Positions 8,828 to 17,370 of a stretch of DNA of 64,000 nt are shown one piece after another. The stretch is from Thermoanaerobaculia bacterium (GTDB lineage Bacteria; Acidobacteriota; Thermoanaerobaculia; Gp7-AA8): positions 29,429 through 93,428 of the forward strand of contig JADGNZ010000024.1 of NCBI GenBank assembly GCA_017883205.1, given 5' to 3'. Position 1 is the stretch's first letter; each line of letters begins with the position of its first letter. The notes beneath the pieces are model-generated. The model saw only the letters and a program-made list of their open reading frames with translations, did not search any database and was not told the DNA's origin. The translations under genes and the position numbers were made by a program.

Positions 8828-10459
8828 CTACGTATGCACGCCCGGCGCTTCGTGGCCGCTGTCGCTGACGTACTCGACGTAGGAGCCTCCGAACACGCGT
8901 GGGGCGGCGCCGCGTTCTTCGGGCAGTTCGAGCACGCGATTGGAGAGGCCGCGAAGGAACATGCGGTCGTGCGAGACGAAGAGCATCGTGCCTTCGAAAT
9001 CGTGAAGCGCTTCGACGAGCATTTCTTTCGTGGCCAGGTCCAGATGGTTCGTCGGCTCGTCGAGCACGAGGAAGTTCGGCGGATCGAGGAGCATCCGGGC
9101 GAGCACGAGGCGTGAACGCTCGCCGCCGGAGAGCGAGCGGATCTTCTTCTCCACCTCGTCGCCGGAGAACTGGAACGCGCCGAGGAGACTGCGGAGCGTG
9201 CCGATCGACTCGAGCGGAAAGTCTTTCTGGATCTGCTCCCACACCGTGAGATTCGGATCGAGCACGTCGAAGGCCTGCTGGGAGAAGTAGCCCATCTTCA
9301 GCGATGCGCCGAGGCGTACGTTGCCGCCGTCCGGCTCGACCGCGCCCGAGACCATCTTCAGCAGCGTCGACTTGCCGGCGCCGTTCTTTCCCATCACGCA
9401 CCAGCGCTCGCCGCGGCGGATGAGGAAATCGAAGTCCTCGTAGATGGAGCGCTTGCCGTACGCCTTCGAGACATCCTTGAGCGTGACGACGTCGTCGCCC
9501 GAGCGGGACGGTCTGCGGAAATCGAACTTCATCGTCTTCCGCTTCTTCGGTGGCTCGAGCTTCTCGATTTTGTCGAGCGCCTTCACGCGGCTCTGCACCT
9601 GCGCCGCTTTGGCCGCGTGCGCAGCGAAGCGGTCGATGAAGCGCTGCTCCTTGGCCAGCATCGACTGCTGCCGTGCGTAGGCGGCCTCGCGGTTGGTCTC
9701 GCGGATGGCCCGCTCCCGCTCGTAGAACTCGTAGTTGCCGGAGTAGGTGACGAGATCGCCCTCGTCGATCTCAACGATTTTCGTGACCACGCGGTTCATG
9801 AACTCGCGGTCGTGCGAGGTCATGAGTAGCGAGCCTTCGTATCGCTTGAGGAAGTCTTCGAGCCAGATGATCGACTCGATGTCGAGATGGTTGGTCGGCT
9901 CGTCCATCAGCAGGACATCTGGCCTGCCGAGGAGGACTTTGCCCATGGCCACGCGCATCTTCCAGCCGCCGCTGAGTGCACCGACATCGCCGTCGATGCG
10001 GTCGTCCTCGAAACCGAGACCGTGAAGAACTTCGCGAGCACGCGCTTCGAGCTCGTATCCGCCGAGGTGCGAGTAGTCTTCCTGGACGTGGCCGAAGCGG
10101 TCGAGGATCTTGTCCATTTCATCGAGCCGGTCGTGATCGGACATCGCGTTCTGCAGCGCTTCGAGCTCGTGGTGAAGGTCGCCGAGGCGGCCGCTGCCGG
10201 CGATCGCTTCGTCGAGAACGGAGCGGCCGGACATCTCTTCGATGTCCTGGCGGAAGTAGCCGATGGTGATTTTCTTTGGAACGGAGACGTCGCCGTCATC
10301 GGCCGATTCCTCGCCGACGATCATGCGAAAGAGGGTCGTTTTGCCGGAGCCGTTCGGCCCGACCAGTCCGGCGCGCTCACCGGGATTGAGCTGAAACGAG
10401 GCGTCCACAAAGACGAGCTGCCGGCCGTACTGCTTGGAGATTTTGCTGAGGCTGATCAT
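8828..10459 (-). CDS. ABC-F family ATPase (ribosome-associated, EttA/Uup/YbiT type)
   Basis: This 543-residue protein has two ABC domains and no membrane segments. The first has GPNGSGKTT (34-42), ALSGGWKMRVAMG and LLMDEPTNHLDIES. The second has GKNGAGKST near residue 355, SLSGGERSRLVLA and LVLDEPTNHLDLAT. Between them is a charged linker (RETNREAAYARQQSMLAKEQRFIDRF to LEPPKKRKTMKF) typical of ABC-F factors that enter the ribosomal E site. Such proteins regulate translation or give resistance to ribosome-targeting drugs. I chose the ATG at 10459 because MISLSKISKQYG is the canonical start; the longer reading adds repeat-derived residues. No specific subfamily is assigned. Confidence 0.92.
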   Translation of the reverse strand: MISLSKISKQYGRQLVFVDASFQLNPGERAGLVGPNGSGKTTLFRMIVGEESADDGDVSVPKKITIGYFRQDIEEMSGRSVLDEAIAGSGRLGDLHHELEALQNAMSDHDRLDEMDKILDRFGHVQEDYSHLGGYELEARAREVLHGLGFEDDRIDGDVGALSGGWKMRVAMGKVLLGRPDVLLMDEPTNHLDIESIIWLEDFLKRYEGSLLMTSHDREFMNRVVTKIVEIDEGDLVTYSGNYEFYERERAIRETNREAAYARQQSMLAKEQRFIDRFAAHAAKAAQVQSRVKALDKIEKLEPPKKRKTMKFDFRRPSRSGDDVVTLKDVSKAYGKRSIYEDFDFLIRRGERWCVMGKNGAGKSTLLKMVSGAVEPDGGNVRLGASLKMGYFSQQAFDVLDPNLTVWEQIQKDFPLESIGTLRSLLGAFQFSGDEVEKKIRSLSGGERSRLVLARMLLDPPNFLVLDEPTNHLDLATKEMLVEALHDFEGTMLFVSHDRMFLRGLSNRVLELPEERGAAPRVFGGSYVEYVSDSGHEAPGVHT

Positions 10460-10527
10460 GAGCGTGGAGACAACGCGGGAGGCTGGGGCAGCATTTCGGA
10501 TGCCGCGCCGCGAAAACAAAAGCTGAA

Positions 10528-10556
10528 CCACAGAGGCACTGAGGACACAGAGGTGA
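10528..10556. repeat. Half copy of the CACAGAG dispersed repeat
   Basis: ACCACAGAGGCACTGAGGAC is one arm of the hairpin repeat found complete at 12243-12300 and 33541-33597. It lies in the gap between the ABC-F start and the next gene. Confidence 0.55.
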
Positions 10557-10559
10557 GAT

Positions 10560-10808
10560 TCAGCGTCGCCGGTGAAGGATCCTGCATCCTCGCGCGCCGA
10601 CAGCATCGCGGCGGACGCTGACCTTCCCTTCGATGTCGATCCGATAGCGGTAGATCGCGGCATCGAGGTCCGGCGGCACCGCGATACGCGGCACGACACG
10701 CCGGATCGCGGCCACGCGCAGCACGGGTGCCTCGGCGGGACCGGGCTCGAGCATGAGCGTCGCGCTCAGAACGGCAGCACGGAGAGGGGCGTTGGGGTCG
10801 GAAGGCAT
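10560..10808 (-). CDS. Small hypothetical protein
   Basis: This is an 82-residue minus-strand frame starting MPSDPNAPLRAAVLSATLML and containing VLRVAAIRRVVPRIAVPPDLD followed by IYRYRIDIEGKVSVR. Third codon positions are strongly GC-rich, as in neighbouring genes. No domain is recognised and no good ribosome-binding site is seen. It lies 100 bp upstream of the ABC-F gene on the same strand. The remaining parts of the 10460-11011 gap hold only the half repeat at 10528. Confidence 0.35.
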   Translation of the reverse strand: MPSDPNAPLRAAVLSATLMLEPGPAEAPVLRVAAIRRVVPRIAVPPDLDAAIYRYRIDIEGKVSVRRDAVGARGCRILHRRR

Positions 10809-11011
10809 TCGGGGAGCAAAAACCGCGCTGACGGGTCGGCATTCCGGGCGGCTGCGCGTGAGTCCGGCTGGCGCTCATATGTTGTCGTCACGATCCCTCC
10901 GCCCAGCGGTCATCACCTGCGCTGCTCCGCAATCCGGATGTCCCGCCACTCGGCTACGATTGCCGGCGATGAGCCCGGGCGATCATTCCGGGCATCGCAG
11001 GAGCTGACACG

Positions 11012-11365
11012 ATGGCAGTATTCGAGTTGTTGCGACGGGAGCCGGATGTCCGAACGTTTCGCGCGGGCGAGACGGTGTTCGCCGAGGGCGATGCCGGCGA
11101 CTGCATGTTCGCCGTGATCGATGGAGAGGTCGCGATTCAGAAGAATGGGATCGTGCTCGAACGTGTCGGCGTCGGTGGAATCTTCGGCGAGATGGCCCTG
11201 ATCGATCAATCGCCGCGAAGCGCCACCGCAGTCGCCGCAATCGACTGCAGCATCGCCGCAGTGGGCCAGAAGCGCTTCACATTCCTCGTGCAGCAGACTC
11301 CCTACTTCGCGCTCGAGATCATGCATGTGCTCGCGGAGAGGCTGCGCCGGAACTCGGCGAGCTGA
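11012..11365 (+). CDS. Single-domain cyclic-nucleotide-binding (CRP-like cNMP) protein
   Basis: This 117-residue protein is one cNMP-binding beta-roll: FRAGETVFAEGDAGDCMFAVIDGEVAIQ, then the phosphate-binding cassette IFGEMALIDQSPRSATAVA with the Glu and Arg that contact the ribose-phosphate. It ends in a helix (ALEIMHVLAERLRRNSAS) with no DNA-binding helix-turn-helix, so it is not a complete CRP regulator. It is likely a cytoplasmic second-messenger sensor acting on a partner. A GGAG ribosome-binding site lies upstream of the ATG at 11012. Such stand-alone proteins are common and their partners are mostly unknown. Confidence 0.85.
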   Translation: MAVFELLRREPDVRTFRAGETVFAEGDAGDCMFAVIDGEVAIQKNGIVLERVGVGGIFGEMALIDQSPRSATAVAAIDCSIAAVGQKRFTFLVQQTPYFALEIMHVLAERLRRNSAS

Positions 11366-11494
11366 ACGTAAAATTTGTAACTTTCTTGGACGGAGGAGTT
11401 AATCGCCGCGGATCAGCGTCTTAGTGCGATGCAGGGCCGCATCACTGCCTCGCGCCGCAATGAAACATTCTGATCCAGAAGGCGTCCAACGCTC

Positions 11495-12235
11495 ATGACT
11501 TCTGCCACTTTCCATGCTTCGAAGATGACCGCTGTTCTCCGCGCGTTCCTCTGTCTTTCCGTCGTACTCCTCGTCGCTGTAAACGTCGACGCGCAATCGC
11601 AACGACAAGCGCGTCCGAACGGCCCGGGAACCGGCATCCCCGACGATGACCTCGTGCCCTGGAAGTTCGTCGAGAAGGGCGCAGCGATCGAGAAAGCATC
11701 CTTGACGCTCTACTGGCTGCCGGCGTCGCAGAAAGAGATGGAGCGCTCCGAGCTGCTGGGCTCGCGTGCGCTCATCCAGGCCGGCCTGCGCTGCGTCGGC
11801 TTTCGAATCGTCGATGCCGGCGACGCCGCCACCATCAAGCTCCTCGACGCAACCGGAAAGGTACCGACGGCGCTCCTCGTCAACAATCAGGGAGTGGTCG
11901 TCCGCCGCCTCGAAAACGCTCGCGGCTCGCTTCCTCGCGCCGCCGTCGAGCGCATGGTGCACGACGAGCTGGCCGCCCGCGACGAGGCGATGTATCGCGC
12001 CATGAGCGACGCCCGCAAGCACGCCACCGCAGGCGAGAAAGACGCTGCGGTCACGCTGTACAAATCAGTATGGGACGACCGCTGCTTCTTTCCGCTGGCA
12101 GGCCTCGAAGCGCAACGCTCGTTGAAGACTCTCGGCGTCGAAGTGCACGAGGTCCCCGGAACGATCGCCGTCGATCCGCAGCTCAAGCAGCCGTCACTGA
12201 CAGTGAAACCTGGCAACACTGATCGCAAACACTAA
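11495..12235 (+). CDS. Secreted protein of unknown function, possible thioredoxin-like fold
   Basis: This 246-residue protein has an N-terminal signal (TAVLRAFLCLSVVLLVAVNV, then DAQS). A second start at 11525 would give a shorter signal peptide. The middle part (ASLTLYWLPASQKEMERSE, then GFRIVDAGDAATIKLLDATG and TALLVNNQGVVVRRLEN) has strand-helix alternation reminiscent of a thioredoxin-like fold but no CxxC. The last 90 residues are helical and include a TPR-like stretch, ARKHATAGEKDAAVTLYKSV. I do not recognise a family. It is probably periplasmic. A CACAGAG hairpin repeat follows the stop. Confidence 0.7.
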   Translation: MTSATFHASKMTAVLRAFLCLSVVLLVAVNVDAQSQRQARPNGPGTGIPDDDLVPWKFVEKGAAIEKASLTLYWLPASQKEMERSELLGSRALIQAGLRCVGFRIVDAGDAATIKLLDATGKVPTALLVNNQGVVVRRLENARGSLPRAAVERMVHDELAARDEAMYRAMSDARKHATAGEKDAAVTLYKSVWDDRCFFPLAGLEAQRSLKTLGVEVHEVPGTIAVDPQLKQPSLTVKPGNTDRKH

Positions 12236-12242
12236 AAGCAGA

Positions 12243-12300
12243 TCACCACAGAGACACTGAGAGCACAGAGAAATCCTCTGAGTCCTCTGTGTCTCTGTGG
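12243..12300. repeat. CACAGAG hairpin repeat
   Basis: Two inverted arms, ACCACAGAGACACTGAGAGC and its near complement ending CTCTGTGTCTCTGTGGT, surround a few bases. This can fold as a long hairpin between two convergent genes and may act as a terminator. A second full copy is at 33541-33597. Confidence 0.75.
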
Positions 12301-12312
12301 TTCAAATCAAAA

Positions 12313-13086
12313 TCACTCAGGCGTGATGTACGCCGCCGAAATCCCGCCATCGACGAGGAACGACGTTCCGGTGACGAAGGATGACTCGTCGCTGGCCAGG
12401 AAGAGCGCTGCGTTGGCCATCTCCTCGGCACGCGCAAAGCGTCCCATCGGGATGTGCACGAGGCGGCGGTTGCGGCGGGCCGGATCGGAGAGAAGCTTCG
12501 CCAGCAACGGCGTCTCGACCGGCCCCGGGCAGAGCGAGTTCGCGCGGATGTTCTTCCGTGCGAATTCGACTGCGATCTCGCGCGTCATCGCCAGCACGCC
12601 ACCCTTGCTCGCCGTGTAGGCGATCTGCGGTGCGGCAGCGCCCATGATGGCGACGAACGAGGCGGTGTTGATGATCGAGCCGCCGCCGGCGCGGAGCAGC
12701 GCGGGGACGGCGTACTGGCATCCGAGGAAAACGCCTTTGAGATTGACGTTGATGACCATGTCCCAGATCGCCTCGGAGGTATTGGTCACCGAGTCGTCGT
12801 CGGGATGGAAGACGCCCGCATTGTTGAAAACGACGTTCAGCGTTCCGTAGCTCTCCTCCGCAAAGCGCACCATCGCTTCGGCGTCTTTCGCTTTGGAGAC
12901 ATCAGCCGCAAATGCCTTCGCATCGCCCCCCGCTTTGTGAATCTCATCCACAGTCGCCTCGGCTGTATCGAGTTTCAGATCGACGACGACGACTTTCGCG
13001 CCCTCCTTGGCGAATAAGAGGCACGACGCTTTACCGATTCCGGAACCACCGCCTGTGATGAGAGCTACTTTGTCTGCGAGGCGCAT
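12313..13086 (-). CDS. Short-chain dehydrogenase/reductase (SDR, classical)
   Basis: This 257-residue protein has every classical SDR element: cofactor motif TGGGSGIG (11-18), acidic DLKLD after strand 2 suggesting NAD preference, NNAG (88-91), catalytic Ser143, and Tyr157/Lys161 in YTASK. The C-terminus GTSFLVDGGISAAY is the usual SDR ending. It would oxidise a secondary alcohol or reduce a ketone in the cytoplasm. It is followed downstream by an inverted repeat and shares its strand with the glutamine-synthetase-like and aldehyde dehydrogenase genes, so it may belong to one amine/aldehyde pathway. The substrate is not predictable. Confidence 0.92.
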   Translation of the reverse strand: MRLADKVALITGGGSGIGKASCLLFAKEGAKVVVVDLKLDTAEATVDEIHKAGGDAKAFAADVSKAKDAEAMVRFAEESYGTLNVVFNNAGVFHPDDDSVTNTSEAIWDMVINVNLKGVFLGCQYAVPALLRAGGGSIINTASFVAIMGAAAPQIAYTASKGGVLAMTREIAVEFARKNIRANSLCPGPVETPLLAKLLSDPARRNRRLVHIPMGRFARAEEMANAALFLASDESSFVTGTSFLVDGGISAAYITPE

Positions 13087-13115
13087 GTTTTCTCCGTAAC
13101 TTCCGAGCTCGGGAC

Positions 13116-13189
13116 GGTTTCACGCGGAGACGCGGAGTACGCGGGGAGAGACGAAACGCTCCGCGCCCTCCGCGTCTCCGCGTGAAACC
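13116..13189. repeat. GGTTTCACGCGGAGACGCGG inverted repeat
   Basis: GGTTTCACGCGGAG at the left end is matched by CTCCGCGTGAAACC at the right end, with further pairing inside. It lies between the SDR and glutamine-synthetase-like genes. A related sequence follows cas6 at about 56496-56533, so this is a dispersed palindromic family. Confidence 0.75.
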
Positions 13190-13201
13190 GCCTCTTCAAA
13201 T

Positions 13202-14581
13202 TCACGCCATTTCAAAATACCGCCGCCTTTCCCAGTCGGTGACGACGGCGTCGAACTTCCTCTGTTCGGTGCGGAAGAAGTGCAAGTAATGATCGACGAC
13301 GTTTTCGCCGAATACGTCGCGTGCCCATGCGCTCTCGGCCAGCGCTGCAATCGATTCGTTCAGTGAGTGCGGCATGTGCGGCAGGTCTGACGCCGCTTTG
13401 TAGACGTCGCCTTCAAATGCCGGCGGCGGCTCGATGTGATTGGCGACCCCGTCGAGCCCCGCCGCGATGGCTGCGGCAAACGCGAGATAGACATTCGCGT
13501 CGGCACCGGGAGCACGGCATTCGATTCGTAGTGACGGGCCGTGGCCGACGATGCGGAATCCCGCCGTGCGATTGTCGAAGCTCCAGGCAATGCCGGTCGG
13601 CGCGAACGAGCCGGCCACATAACGCTTGTACGATGACGGATACGGCGCAAAGAACGCGAACAGCTCGCGGATGTGCTTCATCCATCCGCCGAGGAACCAT
13701 CGGAAGGTGTTGGAGCAGTGAATGGAGCCGAGGTTCTCGTCACCTGCGAACTGCGGCTTCTTTCCGGTCTCGTCCCACAGCGACATGTGAATGTGGCAGG
13801 ACGATCCGGCGTAACGCTCATCCCACTTGGCCATGAAGGTGATGGCGTGGCCCTGCTGCCAGGCAATCTCCTTCGCGGCATGTTTGTAGATCGAGTGCCG
13901 GTCGGCCATCTCCAGCGCCTCGGCATACCGCAATCCGATCTCCTGCTGCCCCGGTCCCCACTCGCCTTTCGACGATTCGACCGGCACTCCTGAGCGCTCG
14001 AGGTGCGAGCGGATCGCGCCGATGACGTGCTCTTCCTTCGTCCCTTGCAGGATGTGGTAATCCTCGATCACGCGGCCGATCGGCGTGGCATTGATGAAGC
14101 CTTTTTCGGCAACGGTCTCGTAGGAATCCTTAAAGACATAGAGCTCCAGCTCCGACGCGGCCATGGTCGAGAAGCCCATCTCCGCGGCGCGTTTGAGCTG
14201 ATGACGCAACATGCTGCGCGGCGCGACCGGAACAAGCTCATGCGCCTTTTCCTGATAAACGTCGCAGAGCACGAGCGCCGTCTTCGGAAGCCACGAAGCG
14301 ATGCGCAGCGTGTTGAAGTCGGGGATGGGCCGGAAGTCGCCGTAACCCTTCGCCCACGACGTGAAGGCGTAACCGGGAACCGGGTCCATGTCCATGTCGC
14401 AGGCGAGGAGGTAATCGCAGGCGTGCATGCCGTGCGGCAGAACCTCGTCGATGAAGAAGCGGCCCGTGATGCGCTTACCGACGAGCCGTCCGTACATGTC
14501 GGGAAACGCGGCGATGACGGTATCGATCTCGTCATCAGTGACGAGGCGTTTGAGTTTGTCGGTGTCGATTCGGTCTGGCAT
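13202..14581 (-). CDS. Glutamine-synthetase-family protein (possible gamma-glutamyl-polyamine synthetase)
   Basis: This 459-residue enzyme has the glutamine synthetase fold: a short N-terminal beta-grasp region (FPDMYGRLVGKRI) and a catalytic domain with metal or nucleotide ligands in AASELELYVF, EWGPGQQEIGLRY, SSCHIHMSLWD, the arginine-rich NRTAGFRIVG and RIECRAPGADANVYLA. It ligates an amine to the gamma-carboxylate of glutamate using ATP. The N-terminus and the adjacent aldehyde dehydrogenase point to the GlnA-like/PuuA class that acts on polyamines or ethanolamine instead of ammonia. The ATG at 14581 (MPDRIDTDKLKRLV) is used because the longer reading enters a repeat. The cytoplasmic location follows from the family. 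Confidence 0.88.
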   Translation of the reverse strand: MPDRIDTDKLKRLVTDDEIDTVIAAFPDMYGRLVGKRITGRFFIDEVLPHGMHACDYLLACDMDMDPVPGYAFTSWAKGYGDFRPIPDFNTLRIASWLPKTALVLCDVYQEKAHELVPVAPRSMLRHQLKRAAEMGFSTMAASELELYVFKDSYETVAEKGFINATPIGRVIEDYHILQGTKEEHVIGAIRSHLERSGVPVESSKGEWGPGQQEIGLRYAEALEMADRHSIYKHAAKEIAWQQGHAITFMAKWDERYAGSSCHIHMSLWDETGKKPQFAGDENLGSIHCSNTFRWFLGGWMKHIRELFAFFAPYPSSYKRYVAGSFAPTGIAWSFDNRTAGFRIVGHGPSLRIECRAPGADANVYLAFAAAIAAGLDGVANHIEPPPAFEGDVYKAASDLPHMPHSLNESIAALAESAWARDVFGENVVDHYLHFFRTEQRKFDAVVTDWERRRYFEMA

Positions 14582-14592
14582 GATTCCTTCGC

Positions 14593-14672
14593 GGGGGTCG
14601 TTTGTCGGGGGTCGGGAGTCGGAGCGATGCATTCACCTTCTACGACCCCCGACCCCCGACAACCGACTCCCT
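14593..14672. repeat. GTCGGGGGTCGGG inverted repeat
   Basis: GTCGGGGGTCGGGAGTCGG is followed about 25 bases later by the complement CGACCCCCGACCCCCGAC. The same words recur at 8785-8822, 28567-28710, 30407-30655 and 49312-49345. It separates the glutamine-synthetase-like gene from the aldehyde dehydrogenase and may attenuate read-through. Confidence 0.7.
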
Positions 14673-16049
14673 TCAACTCACATCAATGTAAACCGTCTTC
14701 CACTCCGTGTACGCATCTAGTGCAGCGAGACCGAGCTCGCGTCCGATGCCGCTTTGCTTCACGCCTCCGAATGGCGCTTCGAGATGCACACTGCTGCCGG
14801 AGTTGATGGAGATGTTGCCGGTCTCGAAGGCACGGGCCACGCGCAACGCGCGCGATCCGTCGCGTGTCCAGATCGAACCGGAGAGCCCGTAGATCGAGTC
14901 GTTCGCCATCCTCACGCCGTCCTCCTCGGAATCGAACGGCATGACGGCGACGACAGGACCGAAGATCTCCTCGCGCGCGATCTTCATCTCCGGCTTCACA
15001 TCGACGAAAACCGTCGGATCGAGGTACGTTCCGGCGCCTTCGCGAGCCTTGCCGCCGGCCGCGAGCGTCGCCCCCTCCGCGCGCCCTGCGTCGATGTACG
15101 ACATCACGCGCTCGCGATGCGACCGCGTCACGAGCGGTCCCATCTCCGTGGCATCGGCAAGCGGATCGCCGACGATCACCTTCTCGAACGCATCGGTGAG
15201 CGCCTGCACGAAGCGGTCGTGAATCGAGCGCTGCACAAGGATACGGCTCCGCGCACAGCAATCCTGCCCAGCGTTGCCGAGCGATGACGAAACCGCCGAG
15301 GCAACCGCGCGATCGAAATCGCAATCGTCGAAGATGAGATTGGCCGACTTGCCCCCGAGCTCGAGGCTGACGCGCTTGATGTCGCGCGCGCCAAGCTCCA
15401 TCACGCGTCGTCCGATTTCGGTCGAGCCGGTGAATGCGAGTTTGCGGACGAGCGGATGCGTGAGGATAGCCTCGCCGGCGACCGATCCCGGCCCCGTCAA
15501 AACCGTGAAGACGCCCTCGGGCATCCCCGCTTCGAGCGCCAGCTCGGCAAGCCGCAGCGCCGTCATCGGCGTCTGCTCGGCCGGCTTGAGCACGACCGTG
15601 TTTCCCATCGCCAGCGCTGGCGACGATTTCCACGCAGTGATCGCGATGGGGAAGTTCCAGGGAACGATGATGCCGCAGACGCCGACCGGCTCGCGAAACG
15701 TCATCAGCACGCCAGGCGCCGCGCCCGGGATGGTCTGCCCGCCGATCTTGTTCGTCGCGCCGGCGTAGTATTCGAAGCAGTTGGCGGCGAGAGCAACCTC
15801 ATCGCGCGAATCGCGGATCGGCTTGCCGACGTTGCGCGACTCCAGCTTCGCCAGCTCGTCGGCGTTGTCGCGAATGAGCTGCGAGAGCCGCATGAGGATA
15901 CGTCCTCGGTCGCGCGTATTGATCGCACACCACGCCGGAAAAGCCGACGCGGCACGCCGGACGACGCGATCGGCATCGTCGGCGGTCGCTCGCGGGACGG
16001 AGGCAAGCGTTCCCCCGGTCGCCGGCTCGATCAGCTTGAAATCGGACAC
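14673..16049 (-). CDS. NAD(P)-dependent aldehyde dehydrogenase
   Basis: This 458-residue protein is a standard aldehyde dehydrogenase. Seen in order are the cofactor site IIVPWNFPI and VLKPAEQTP, the glycine motif FTGSTEIGRRV, the catalytic-base Glu in SLELGGKSANLIF, the nucleophile region NAGQDCCARSR near residue 263, and the conserved EIFGPVVAVMPF and PFGGVKQSGIGRE. It oxidises an aldehyde to the acid in the cytoplasm. As the first gene of the minus-strand group with the glutamine-synthetase-like enzyme and SDR, it could oxidise a gamma-glutamyl-aminoaldehyde in a Puu-like polyamine route. That pathway reading is inference. Confidence 0.92.
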   Translation of the reverse strand: MSDFKLIEPATGGTLASVPRATADDADRVVRRAASAFPAWCAINTRDRGRILMRLSQLIRDNADELAKLESRNVGKPIRDSRDEVALAANCFEYYAGATNKIGGQTIPGAAPGVLMTFREPVGVCGIIVPWNFPIAITAWKSSPALAMGNTVVLKPAEQTPMTALRLAELALEAGMPEGVFTVLTGPGSVAGEAILTHPLVRKLAFTGSTEIGRRVMELGARDIKRVSLELGGKSANLIFDDCDFDRAVASAVSSSLGNAGQDCCARSRILVQRSIHDRFVQALTDAFEKVIVGDPLADATEMGPLVTRSHRERVMSYIDAGRAEGATLAAGGKAREGAGTYLDPTVFVDVKPEMKIAREEIFGPVVAVMPFDSEEDGVRMANDSIYGLSGSIWTRDGSRALRVARAFETGNISINSGSSVHLEAPFGGVKQSGIGRELGLAALDAYTEWKTVYIDVS

Positions 16050-16280
16050 GCGATCAGGCTAGTGCAAAAACCAAGCGCAGGGGGAAGGCAGAAAGCTGAA
16101 AGCACACCGCCGCGACTTCGCAACAATGCCGAGCACGCCAAGGACGATGCCCACCAGTCCCAGGAAGACTCCAAACGCCGAGCCAGATGGCGACGCGAAC
16201 AACCGTTTGCGGCGCTCTACGCCAGATCGGAACGCTCCCCAGACTGGCCAAGCCTTCTCGACGCCTAGCGGATAGTGTCC

Positions 16281-16379
16281 GCCCAACGCCCAGCGCTCAG
16301 CCGCCGGAACCGCACACGCTACTGTCGCACCCACCATGCCGGTGTGGCGGTTCCGGTCGGAAGGAGCGCAGAGTTAGGC
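16281..16379 (-). repeat. attC-like recombination site 1
   Basis: The site is bounded by GCCCAAC (16281-16287) and GTTAGGC (16373-16379) and has inner complementary arms (GCCGGAACCGC against GCGGTTCCGG). On the minus strand it starts with GCCTAAC, whose TAA is the stop codon of the HEPN-like gene, which is the usual cassette arrangement. A short minus-strand frame between 16059 and about 16260 with one hydrophobic helix (VFLGLVGIVLGVLGIV) may be a remnant of a further cassette. Confidence 0.7.
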
Positions 16380-17147
16380 CACTGGTTGCTCAAAGAATGC
16401 CTTCAACGCGTACATTCGACGCGCAAGTCTTTCAAAGACTCGTAGGGCCGTAAAGCAGTCATCACGGTCAAACTTTCGTCCAGTGGGGTGTCCAGCATCG
16501 TTTCGTGAAGCACGCAGCAGGTCGAGTACAGAACTCAGATGAATGTCCAGCCCATCGCGATCCTGCGACGGAATGCGCGACTTCAGCTCTTCAATCTTCT
16601 TTCGAAACTCTCGAAAGCGATCGACATAGTTCGCCCTCGGGTTATCAAGAAGCTTGCGTAGCTTGGCTGCGGGTGGCCCGGCCCATGCGACGAACGCCTC
16701 GGCCACATCGATGAACATCGATTCTGCCGCCACACCTAGCATCGCGGTGCAGGCGAGGTACGCGCGGTAGTAATACGTCTTCACCGCCTCATCGATGTAT
16801 AGCCGGGTCGTGTCAGAGATGCCGGGTGCTGACACAAACAGCCGACGCAGGTATCCGGCTGGGTCATCAGGGTTGGCGTCATCGTCTTTCGCGGCCGCAA
16901 CGCCGGCCTCGGTGAGGCGGAGATTCCAGTTCTCCGGTGCGCTCTGATCAAGGTCGATGTATGCGAGGCCCTGCGCCGCGAGCGACCAGTACGCCGCCAT
17001 GATTTCATGGCGCTTCGGTTGATCCGCCGGCGGAGCCAGTGATCTGACGTGTTCGGCAAGATAGTGCTGACCCCATCCCAGACGTGAGTCGACATCGCGG
17101 CTCATCAGTGCCTTGAGGAGAAGCGATTGGAGTTCGTCCGATTTCAT
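16374..17147 (-). CDS. HEPN-like domain protein in an integron-type cassette
   Basis: This 257-residue protein is largely helical. Near its C-terminus it carries SVLDLLRASRNDAGHPTGRK. RNDAGH matches the R-x4-H motif of HEPN ribonucleases, including the polar residue after Arg. HEPN proteins often act as toxins or defence RNases. The N-terminal 100 residues include a possible winged-helix region (AAYWSLAAQGLAYIDLDQ). The gene ends exactly inside attC-like site 1 (TAA in GCCTAAC on its strand), so it fills one cassette. No separate antitoxin is seen beside it. The HEPN call rests on the motif and helical context, and it could instead be a non-catalytic homologue. Confidence 0.6.
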   Translation of the reverse strand: MKSDELQSLLLKALMSRDVDSRLGWGQHYLAEHVRSLAPPADQPKRHEIMAAYWSLAAQGLAYIDLDQSAPENWNLRLTEAGVAAAKDDDANPDDPAGYLRRLFVSAPGISDTTRLYIDEAVKTYYYRAYLACTAMLGVAAESMFIDVAEAFVAWAGPPAAKLRKLLDNPRANYVDRFREFRKKIEELKSRIPSQDRDGLDIHLSSVLDLLRASRNDAGHPTGRKFDRDDCFTALRVFERLARRMYALKAFFEQPVA

Positions 17148-17234
17148 GGCTTCGTCGAATCTGTCGATGGATCGAGAGAGTAGTGGCGAACGGCGGGGCG
17201 AGACAACCGAATCTGGGATGCTTACGCTTTGATG

Positions 17235-17342
17235 GCCTAACGTTTGAAGCTCACCGGCGCGGACCGGCGACGCGAAAGAGTATACCTGTCGGAATACAGC
17301 GGCTCGCCGGTTCGCGTTCGGTGCAGCGCCTATGAGTTAGCC
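17235..17342 (-). repeat. attC-like recombination site 2
   Basis: The site is bounded by GCCTAAC (17235-17241) and GTTAGCC (17336-17342). Inner arms CACCGGCGCGGACCGGCG and CGCCGGTTCGCGTTCGGTG are nearly complementary and flank a 40-base centre. The layout, length (108 bp) and core boxes match integron attC sites. Confidence 0.75.
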
Positions 17343-17370
17343 GGGCATGGCCAGTGCTGCATGATCACCC

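Noticed and set aside
13321..13836. Plus-strand frame opposite the glutamine-synthetase-like gene
   Set aside because: It is Arg/Ser-rich shadow coding; the minus strand has family motifs.
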